NCBI GenBank assembly: GCA_002110485.1
Contig: MOWL01000096.1
Span: forward strand, 1 to 64,000
Direction of reading: 5' to 3'
DNA: 64,000 nucleotides
From: Emergomyces orientalis
Lineage: Eukaryota; Ascomycota; Eurotiomycetes; Onygenales; Ajellomycetaceae
The notes under the pieces: model-generated
The model's database searches: none
Told to the model about the DNA's origin: nothing
What the model saw: the letters and a program-made list of their open reading frames with translations, nothing else
Shown: positions 55,030 through 64,000 of the stretch, piece by piece
Layout of the letters: every line of letters begins with the position of its first letter
Numbering within the stretch: the first letter of the stretch is position 1
Position numbers and translations under genes: made by a program

Positions 55030-56314
55030 ATGTCAGTGAACCTGATAACCGAAGACGACCGCAACAAGTCGAAGGATCCCAGCAACATCCAGGATCCCAC
55101 AACAAAGCTACCTCAGAAATTCCTCCGGTTTCAACGTTGGTGCCATCCTAACCCCCCCGTGCGAGCAACAAACCGGTTGACATATATATCTATGCAGGGC
55201 CGTTTACTAGGGAAGTCAGCCAAACCCTCACCATACAAAACAACAACGATGAGCCGGTTGCATTTAAGGTATGGTTGCGCTGTGCAGGAAGGACAACTCA
55301 CTCATATTGAGCTGCAACTCACATCATGGTGTATATATAGGTCAAAACAACAGCTCCCAAAAGGTTCGCCAAATCCTTCCTTTTCGATTTCTAATCTATT
55401 CGACGTCCTGACCTTTTGCCATTCAGCTATTGCGTGCGCCCGAACTCTGGTCGGATTGGAGCGGGAGAGAGCGTAGACGTTCAAGGTCAGTCTGCATTCC
55501 AATATCTTGCGATGCCAAGGTGTTTTATGCGGATTCTTACGGCGTGAATAGTTCTTCTTCAGGCGATGAAGGATGACAAGTCAGTGGGCACCTCTAAAGA
55601 CAAGTTTTTGGTCCAGTCTGTCGCGGTATCCACAGATAAAGATTTCTCCAACGTCAGCTCGATTGTACGTCCCCTTTACACCATCCGCTGTGGCCATGAG
55701 ACATGTACTTACAATAACCATAGTGGCAGCACGTTGAGCAGACATCAAAAGGTTCTATTCATGAACAGAAAATAAAGGTCGAGTTTCTGCCGCCCAAGGA
55801 TTCAGCGGAACTACCTGCAACCAGCGAAGTCAATGGAATCGTATGTCCTAATTGCACCTATTCTATCCCTGTTGGCCATGGAGAGAACCTGCGTTTACCT
55901 AAGTTGCTTGTCCAGGCTGCCCCCGAGGAAGAACCCCCCGCATATACATCCCCCGTTGCTGCCAAATTTGATACTCCATCGGCAGTCCGCGCTGCTCCGC
56001 CGGATGCGACGCCCCCAAACGCGAAAAAACAGGAGCCCACCCCATCCCCTCCTGTTGTGCAATCAAAGCAAGACACCACAAGCGAAGAGCTGAAGTCCCA
56101 ACTTGCAGAAGCGAAAGCTCAAATCGAAAAATTGAGAGACCAACTCGCCGACCAAGGCCTCAGACAACGAAAAATCAGCAGCTCAACACCGGGATCGAAA
56201 ACATCCGCATTACAACAACAACACGCTCCTCAATCGGCGGAACTTGGCGTCCCCTTGCGAGTCGTTGCTGGGCTTTGTTTTCTCAGTTTTCTCCTAGCAT
56301 ACATCTTCTTTTAA
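55030..56314 (+). CDS. VAP/Scs2 family ER membrane protein (MSP domain)
   Basis: Seven exons (55030-55135, 55198-55268, 55341-55363, 55427-55485, 55552-55664, 55724-55840, 55916-56314) give 295 aa in frame. An MSP domain fills about residues 25-160: FQRPFTREVSQTLTIQNNN, DEPVAFKVKTTAPK, YCVRPNSGRI, KDKFLVQSVAV and IKVEFLPP. A Pro-rich linker, a coiled coil (LKSQLAEAKAQIEKLRDQL) and a C-terminal membrane anchor (LRVVAGLCFLSFLLAYIFF) follow, so the protein is tail-anchored in the ER. VAPs bind FFAT motifs and tether ER contact sites. The first 30 residues are unusual; a further 57-nt intron (GTGAAC...CAG after codon 2) would give the shorter N-terminus typical of the family. Six introns in 1.3 kb, including a 23-nt exon. 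Confidence 0.92.
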
Positions 56315-57610
56315 AACAGCTCACAACAACCAGCATCCCTATATCCAACACATCCGCCCTCTATCCTCTCCCGTTCAGTGTAATCTCAACATGTGTTGTG
56401 GCTTTCCTTTGGACTATTATTAAAACCTAGGTCTCGTCCTGTCATTTGAGCGTTGTATGAGCTCTTTTTCCCTTTTATATTCCTTTTGTCTCCTTTTTCT
56501 TTTGAAATATCCTGTTTTCGCTTTCCATTCATTTCCTTTCCGTTTTCCGTTTACTGTTAACTGCGCCTATGATGTATTCTTCTTCTCTAATGTGTACAGC
56601 CACCTCCCCACTTTCTTACCACCAAATTATCCGATCCTAGCTTTCCTTCTGCCTCTCTTTCTTTTGTCCTGTCAAGTTATGTTCCTTTTTTATTACTCTG
56701 ATCAATGTGATATGACATGGATTCTTTTTTCCCTTTCGCCTTCCTTGTTTTTTTCTAGCCATGCTTCTCGGAAATTTTGATGCGGGCGACGGGGATAAAT
56801 GGGTGCAATAAATTTGGTAGAAGCGGTGGAAAATGAAGATCAAGAATAGTAAAGGAACACGAAAGAAAAATCGCAGGTTTATATGCGGAATGATTAAAGA
56901 AAATCGAATCTGAAATATTCCAACCGGAAACTTACAGGTAGTCTCACTCCACATCCCGTGCAATATACCATGCTCTTTTCTATGTGGATCCTGCTACGCG
57001 GTGCAATGAGAATATCAGTGGTAGCATATGGCGGATCTAAAATGATCCTCAACCAGAAATGAGGCTCATTTTTCATTCTATAAGTTTCCGATTAATTTTA
57101 ATATTATGTGCCAATGTAATGTCTGCTTCATCAATAATAAACCAGCACCCAAACAAATTGTATGGCCTCACCGACCGAAAGAACCCCCAGGAAAGTTGGA
57201 ATGACTGCACGTGACGAGTATTTGGCGCTCAGGATGTTTGCCCCGTTCCGCCCAATTAAGGTGTCCATCGACATCACATTCAACATTCCCATTTATCCCA
57301 TTCCCAAAACCATGAAAACGATTCAATATATATCTCCCTTCATAGCCCTCACTATAGTTCATATATATACATGCGATTGAAGCGTTAAATCTGTTGACGA
57401 AAACAGCCTCTCGCCTCACACACCCAAAGGCAAAAAGGAGGCGGAGGGGAATCCTCGACCTGGAACAATTGCAATCGAAAAATATTAATTCAACGATACT
57501 GACTTACTTTCATTTTATACCCCGTACTTCTCTCCATATTCCCCGGGGGATTTTAATATGTATGGGCTTAAAACGGGCTTCGAATGAATTGTGAGAATTT
57601 TGTTGTCGGT
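56315..57610. other. Convergent 3' flanks
   Basis: T-rich 3' region of the VAP gene, then sequence before the end of the 552-aa gene. Small ORFs (56457-56780, 57162-57380) have no motif or splice support. Confidence 0.5.
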
Positions 57611-59624
57611 TCAAGATTTAGAATCGGCCATCGGGATGTCGTCAGAATGTGGCGGTTGGTTGGTGGCTAATGAGAAGCAAGGGAGGCAAAAAAAAAAGTT
57701 AGAAAACTCACGTTGATAATATTGCCCGGAAGTTTGTGGAACACGTTTGGCCGATTCGATTGAAATGAAAAAGGAAAAAAGAGAAAAGGGGGGAACGACA
57801 TATTGCGAGCGGAAAAGGACAATAATACTAACAGACGCTTCATGCAAACTTACCCTCCAATATCTGCAGCTGTAAAAAAGGATCATCATCATAAACAGGC
57901 AGGACCGTGGCGCGTGCGACAACATGGCCTTTATCAATATCGAATCCGCGATCATTGCCCCATTTATAAAGAGCCGGGAAAAAGCAATACCCGACGACGA
58001 GTTTTCGGCCGCGGCTTTCACTGTCTAGTTTGTGAAGTTCGTCGTCTTCGCACTCCCCTTCCGTGACATCGACGATGCTCATGGTTGAAACGTTGAACTG
58101 CGTGCCCGGTTCGTGGAACTTGAACTCGTAGGACGCGAGGGACATGCAGGTTTTCAGGCGCAGGTTTGCTTGGAGCTTTAATAGCTTTTGCAGACTGCGA
58201 CGGCCCTTGTCTCCCGGGGGGATGTGCGGTTCCAGCTTGGCCCATACCTCATTGACGAGTTCAGACAGTTCGGATTCTGCGCTTGCTTTGGAACCGGAGG
58301 AATTTGCTAGTTCGCTGACTTCGGGGATGTGTTGGAGAAGTTTCACGAAACTGGACCTCCACACGTTGATATCCCTTTGTGGTACGCCTGATCACATCAT
58401 CAATTGGGTTAGCATGAATTGCTCTCTTCAATCTTATTTCTGAATACTGATGTACATGACTGTGGAGACATCTCACCCATCGATGGTAAATGAAGAATTT
58501 CCTCTAATATCTGCAAGAACGTAAATGAGCTCTTGGGATCAAGTTCGATGCCAAGTTCCCCTGTGAGTCTTAAAATTCCCGAGGCAGCCCCCACAACGTA
58601 TTTCTTGCCGACTGCGTCAGCGGTTTCTTTGAAAAGCGCACTGGCAAGCAAGCTGTGGTAGTACTTTCTGCCAAACTGCCGTAACAACTGGGTACATTCC
58701 GGGCTGAGCAGTTTTCCCAAACGTTCATCATCGTCACCCGTGGGTTTGCCGAAAACCTTGGAGTGGGCTTCCACCGCGCACCCGGTGGCATTTTGGAAGA
58801 TCCTTCGCAGGACTTCGTCCGTCACACCTTCCGCCACCGTTCCCAGGTCCAGAATTTGTTGTCCGAGCGCCTTCTTCTCATCCTGGGCCTCCCATAGATC
58901 TTTCTTGCAGTCTTCTAGCTCTTTATGGAGCGATCCAGCAACTCTTTTATAATATTCGGCTTCTCGGAATGCATGCTGTGTGGCGCGGCGCTGGTATACT
59001 AGCTCGTGATAGATATCTTCCATATCCGGTTCTTGGGCTACCCTCCTAGCCCTCTCGGAAAATGATCCTCCCATCCCCACCTGTGTAATTCCGCGGTGTA
59101 TCTGGTGTGTAAGTTCGATCTCGGGGGGCTCGTCGAACCCAGCTCTATGGGCATATTTGGGAAGTTCCTTTTCCGCCTGGGACCTTGGAGTAAACGTGTT
59201 GTCTCTCCCGGCTGGTGACCTGTGGGGAGGCACTGGTGGCCGAGTGGCGTTCGGCTCTTGAACATGAACATTACGAACAGGGCTCTGGTTTCGCACGTCT
59301 GGGCGTATTCCCGTAGCACTTTTGGAGCGGGGCCGGGCCTTTTCTAGACGGCGAGGCGCTGTAGTCGTTTGCGAATCCAAGATGGCTTCTGCAGTGCCAA
59401 TTTTGCTTTTAATGCTAACGATTTGGTTAGGTTGAAGTAAACAAACGGCGTTTATATGTACTTTCCAGCTCGGAAAGGAAAAGGAATATTGACCTTTCTT
59501 CGTTTGGGATATTCTCAATCGCAGCGAGAGCTTCTTGTAATTCGTCAACTTCGATCAAATGATCCAACTGATCCAGTTTCCCCGCTTTTGGCATCATAGT
59601 GGCATCATCTGCTTTCGAGCTCAT
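57611..59624 (-). CDS. Conserved-looking 552-aa protein of unknown function
   Basis: Four exons (59624-59494, 59414-58477, 58387-57854, 57666-57611) are in frame; introns are 79, 89 and 187 nt with clear donors (GTGAGA, GTAAGT) and branch sites (GCTAAC, TCTAAC). The N-terminal 45 residues are acidic and helical (LDQLDHLIEVDELQEALAAI). About 60-160 is a basic Pro-rich linker. About 190-260 is a coiled coil (FREAEYYKRVAGSLHKELED). The C-terminal part is an ordered helical domain (LLRQFGRKYYHSLLASALF, LVVGYCFFPALYKWG). Keeping the last intron gives an alternative end (EGKFA, stop at 57840). The composition suggests a scaffold or trafficking protein, but I recognise no family. Confidence 0.8.
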
Positions 59625-60266
59625 CGTTGGAGATGGCGAAACGTATTAATTATTATCCGTCCTTCTCGTAGGATATATTAAAATAAAATTATCTCTAAGG
59701 GTGCGATTATACTGGACACTCTCATCTTAAAAGCAGGCACAAATACTGAGCACGAGCTCATGGAGGGGTGAAGCTCGCTTCCCAGAGACAGTCGGTCCGA
59801 CGAGGCGCAAGGCTGACAGACGTGGCAGGTCACGGCAGCACTAAATAATGAGCCTTAATTGCTCATGGCTCAAGGGCAGCGAAACTGGCATGTACTGCCG
59901 TCCATAGGCAGCACGGTCTGGTGCATGGATCCTAACTACCGATAGGCCACCACCAATGGAGTGTGATGAATACGAGCATGCGCTGGTCCGAGCAAGGCTG
60001 TGAACTATTCCCGTCTGAGGTCCGCCGACAGAGAAACAAGCAGGCAGAGCCTCATAGGCGTTTCACCCATTCTGTATTTGAGGGGTTCTAGGCGCCCTGC
60101 GATCCTTTCATATATATTCGTCTTCGCTCGTAAGGTGTCCAAGAAAGTTGGTCTGTCCAGCGCCCAAAAGGCATCAATCGTACTAGTATCTAAATTTGTG
60201 ACAGACGCCACGAGACCATTTGAGCTTCTTTCTGGAAAGCAAGGAGCAGAAACTCCTCTAGCCAAA
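59625..60266. other. Divergent promoter region
   Basis: 5' flanks of the 552-aa gene (minus) and the Hsp70-like gene (plus). ORFs here are unspliced read-through from the first exon of the latter. Confidence 0.5.
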
Positions 60267-62896
60267 ATGCTTACGAGTATTATGATAGCCGTCGACTTCG
60301 GGACGACGTATTCTGGCCTTGCGTTCAGTGATCCGTCGCAGGTATGTCGTGAATATCCCAGGTTTTGTGTGGGAAATGGGGATGTGCTCACAAGGTAGAA
60401 GGGTTGAAGCTAACGGCGCACAATAATTTACTGTTAAACTAGCGAACCGATGCTTCCATCCCGATCACTGACTGGGGTCGAGGAGTGAGCAGCCAAAAAG
60501 TTCCATCGTAAGGGAAAATAAAACACTCAACCTCGCTGTAAACCGTACTTATGGCTTAACTAATTATTCCACCAAAAAACAAAAAAAAAAAAACAGTGAA
60601 ATTCGCTTCGACGGCCCAGGAAATGAGCAGTTTAAATGGGGTTTCCAGATCAAACATGGCCAGGAGAGACACATCTGGTTCAAACTGGACCTTGATCCAG
60701 ATAATTCTAGAGTCGGCAAATTGACCCAGCTCTCAAGAACACTGAAAGATCTCTTCGTGTCCCCTCCTGAATATCAGAGGACTACAGAAGATATTGTTGC
60801 CGCATACCTGACAGGTCTGCGCAGGCATGCCGTAGCTCATTTGGAGAAACTTTACGGCTCAGCCGTGATGAAAGACTGCCAGCTTGACTGGATCATCACT
60901 GTCCCTGCCGTCTGGTCTGATCTGGCCAAAAAGAAGACGCGAACTGCTGCGATGAGAGCCGGCATGGGTGACACCACATCTCTTCTAATGACGTCGGAAC
61001 CTGAAGCGGCCGCCGTCTATGCACTTAAAGCTCTAGACCCGCATCATATCAAGGTTGGGGAGAGCGTGGTCATCTGTGATGCGGGTGGAGGGACTGTGGA
61101 CTTGATCACGTACAAGATGAAATCTGTGGATTATCCGTATGAGGTGGAGGAGACTGCTATTGGCGGGGGCAGTCAGTGTGGAAGTACGTTTCTGAATCGA
61201 AAGTTTGAGGAGGTCCTGATGAACAAACTCAACGGAAAGCCTATTTCCAAAAATGCAAGGGCGATGGTAAGATATGGTTTCTATTCGTGTCTTCTTAACT
61301 CGTATGTACCCTACTGACTGCTTTGCGTTCCAGGCAATGAGCCACTTTGAAAAGGAGGTAAGTGTTTGCGAGAGCATCGATTCGGAATTACAACAATCCT
61401 CTAACGAGCTACATAGACCAAACGCAATTTTGGAACCGAGGATGAAGACGAAGATGAAGAAGATATTGAATTCCAGATTCCCAGTAAGCCCACCGTCTCA
61501 AGGAACCTACCGACCTTTTCTCCATTGTGCTCTTTCAGTCGCCTAACGTTATGACTGATTCCATCCAGTTCCCGGAGTCGAAGACGATCCCAGCGTCGGC
61601 ATCTGTGCTGGGTTCTTGGAGATGACCTATGCCGAAATGAAAGACGTATTCCGCCCTGTCATTGAAGAAGTGCTTGCATTACTAAACGACCAGATCAAAG
61701 CCGCGTCCAAACAAGGCCCCATCAGCGCTGTCATCCTTGTTGGCGGCTTCGGAGAAAGTACATATCTCTACCGCCAGATCAAGAAAGCTGTCTCGCCGAT
61801 TCCAGTCCTACAGCCACCTAACGGGTCCGTACATCTTATTGAATATTCCTCGTTCTGTCCCTCGATGTAACTCTCATGTGTATACTGACTTTTCTTCTTC
61901 CCCCCGAAGATGGACGGCAATCGTCCGTGGGGCCGTAATGAAAGGCAAATCGCAGCTCTCTGCTACACCAAGCTGGAATGTTAAATCGCGATACTGCCGT
62001 GGTAATTATGGATTGGTATTGTGGATGCCATGGAAGCAGGGTATGCCAACTGACAAAAAGTATGGTCACGCCTCTTCTTGCCTTAAAAATTGTTTCCTTG
62101 AAAGTTGACATGAACCCGCTACAGAGTGTGGGATAAGTACGAGGGCCTCTATAAACACTCCGAGTGTATGCAGTGGTGTATCAAACGGGTACGTTGCGTC
62201 CCGCCATCCCCCCTCCACACTGTTTTTTTCTTCTCTTATTGGCTTTCTTGAAGTCCATATATTGAATCATACTGTAACCTCAAATAATCTGTGTTAATAA
62301 AAAAAATTGCCATTCAAACACAACAGGGCGACAAAGTCCAAGAAAACGTCCCGAAATCCTTCCCCCTCTACCGTGCCGTCCCGCTCGACGATCCCCTGGT
62401 ATTCTCCAGCTCGATATACCATTCCTCGCTGGATGGATCGAACGCGCCCGTCTACTTGAACCAAGGTAACCTTGGCCACCATTTTCTTCTCCCCACAAAT
62501 TGCGTTCCTCCCCCTCTTCACCAATCCCCCATACACCTCGTCTCCTTGCTAAGCGATTTTATGTAGACTGCCGCGAACATTGCGTCCTAAACTACAACCT
62601 CTCCTCAATCCCACGCTCGAAATTCAAGCGTAAGCAAGGAAACCATGGCACCGACTATTACGAAGTCGAGTATTCGATTGACGTCACTTATTTCTCTGCA
62701 GAGATGAAATTTGAACTTGTCTGTCAAGGTACGCAATATTGTGTTGTAACTTTTGGCTTTTTATATCTTAAAGCGCGGAGCAAAAGAAACGAATATGAAA
62801 CCTTCAAAGTATCAAACGAAAACTAACGAAATTGCTTTTTGAAAAATGATAATAGGGGAGAAATACGGCAGCGTCACAGCTAAATGGCTCGAGTGA
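60267..62896 (+). CDS. Hsp70-like ATPase (actin/hexokinase fold)
   Basis: Eleven exons (60267-60341, 60443-60507, 60597-61266, 61334-61357, 61417-61483, 61569-61824, 61910-62059, 62125-62188, 62327-62465, 62567-62728, 62856-62896) join in frame to 570 aa. Motifs of the Hsp70 nucleotide-binding domain are in order: phosphate 1 AVDFGTTYSG (8-17), MTSEPEAAAVYA, phosphate 2 CDAGGGTVDL (from about 207) and adenosine ILVGGFGEST (about 358). An acidic run (TEDEDEDEEDIEF) sits in the middle. There is no canonical substrate-binding domain; the C-terminal 170 residues are divergent, as in HSPA12-like and fungal Hsp70-related proteins. Likely a non-canonical chaperone-like ATPase, partner unknown. Met at 60282 is an alternative start. 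A 24-nt exon is present. Confidence 0.92.
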
Positions 62897-63757
62897 TAAC
62901 TTTTATGCCAACAAAGCAGCCTGTTTTACTCCAACTCAGCCATCGGCAAACTGGTGTTATTTTGCCCGCTTCGGTAAATCCCCAAAGTGCTCTTAATCTC
63001 CTTTTCACTCCTTTTTTTAATGATTCCCACCTGCTTCTTTTATATCAATTGTGTCCATTTTGTGTCTTTTCTTTAAACCTTACACTTTACGAGATCGATG
63101 AAACACGTTATCGCTTCTCTTCCCCGCCCTTTAGTATGTCGTTTCTGGTAGTATGAATTTCCATTATCTATCTATTCTTCATATACGATACGAGTGCTTT
63201 TATATTATTTTATAGCACTTCCTGGACACTTTGGTTACGACAGACACGAGTTAGAATATCATATTTCCATTCATCCGCATATCAGTTCTCACTGCCTAGT
63301 TATATAGTTATTTCAGTCTTACATTTTTTTTTAAATGTTTGAAGAAAAAAAATGAAAAAAATGAAAATGAAAAAATTCCAAACATAAATTACCTAGCCCT
63401 CGTGCTATATATACTAAATACTACGCGTATCCGCTGTCCCTTGAAACCCTAACCCAACCCAGCCTCCCCCCTATTTTTTAGGAGGAGGGTTGAGGAGGGG
63501 GCTTTGTGCACAAACCATAAGAGCAGAGAAAAAAACAAAACATTACATATATGGGTACGTAAAGTCCAAAATTGGTAGAGGTGGCTGGAGTTGAAAATGG
63601 AAAAGATGAGAAGGGGAGGCTAGGAGGGGAATAAAGGAATAAAAACAGGTATAACAGGTGAAAACACAGTTCTATAAAGAAAGCAAGAGCTAGGACAGGA
63701 GGGCCAGTAATAATGATATACCGCCAGCAATTAGCACGTAGGTATCATCCCCAAATC
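62897..63757. other. Convergent 3' flanks
   Basis: AT-rich with A- and T-runs (63325-63385). No ORF with support. It separates the Hsp70-like gene from the 3' end of the next minus-strand gene. Confidence 0.5.
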
Positions 63758-64000
63758 TCAATTTTGAATCTCAGATTCTTTCCACCCACCACCACCACTA
63801 GCACCTCCGCCTCCTCCAACAATTCTCCCTCCTTCAGCCCTCTTCACACGACACCATAATCCGACATTCGAATCCAAGATAAAGGTATAAATAACCCAGA
63901 CCCAGCTGCGATGCGAAGGCAGCGGTTCATAAAACTCCTTTGCGATATTATGTACAGCATGCAGCCTTGTCCACGGCACCGCTGGGAAATCATGATGTTC
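63758..64000 (-). CDS. 3' end of an unidentified gene, partial
   Basis: Open from the window edge to a stop at 63758-63760, about 80 codons, with no in-frame ATG, so it is the last exon of a gene extending beyond 64000. The protein reads VPWTRLHAVHNIAKEFYEPL and WVWVIYTFILDSNVGLWC, then a Gly-rich tail. The ordered part looks conserved, but I cannot name the family. Confidence 0.55.
   Translation of the reverse strand, partial: EHHDFPAVPWTRLHAVHNIAKEFYEPLPSHRSWVWVIYTFILDSNVGLWCRVKRAEGGRIVGGGGGASGGGGWKESEIQN

Overview
The window is nuclear DNA of a filamentous ascomycete, most likely Onygenales/Eurotiomycetes. The evidence is short introns (mostly 41-110 nt, many with GTNNGT donors and CTAAC-like branch sites), expanded FunK1 and casein-kinase-like families, GRF zinc fingers, F-box proteins, a BCS1-like AAA ATPase, copia and Tad-type elements, and alternation of GC-balanced gene blocks with AT-rich, CpG-poor repeat blocks. 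The order is inferred from the gene mix and was not tested by a database search.

Layout. 1-931: tail of a decayed FunK1 kinase gene. 2750-7967: CK1-like kinase, F-box protein and BCS1-like ATPase. 8380-16260: four same-strand genes (degenerate Zn2Cys6 protein, 472-aa unknown, 239-aa membrane protein, 395-aa unknown) flanked by two diverged copies of one repeat in opposite orientation. 17249-22226: an intact copia element with two identical 103-bp LTRs, inserted immediately upstream of a 664-aa gene (22260-24420). 24446-31000: small unknown gene, intact 803-aa FunK1 kinase and a chromodomain protein. Composition drops sharply at about 32750. 33332-40437 is mostly repeat-derived, with islands holding an F-box/zinc-motif gene, a frameshifted GRF gene and a small ORF. 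40438-51789: one decayed Tad/I-type LINE on the minus strand carrying three later insertions: a 280-bp MITE-like element, a 586-bp solo LTR and a near-intact copia element. 52303-64000: conserved housekeeping block with a UBA/UBX protein, a VAP/Scs2 protein, a 552-aa unknown, an 11-exon Hsp70-like ATPase and the 3' end of one more gene.

The genes do not form an evident pathway. The left two thirds look like a fast-evolving accessory region and the last 12 kb like conserved core. The UBX and VAP proteins both belong to families that act at the ER (Cdc48 cofactors and ER contact-site tethers), but nothing in the sequence links them as a module. Splice models were built by hand and checked for reading-frame continuity only; no transcript or homology search was available.
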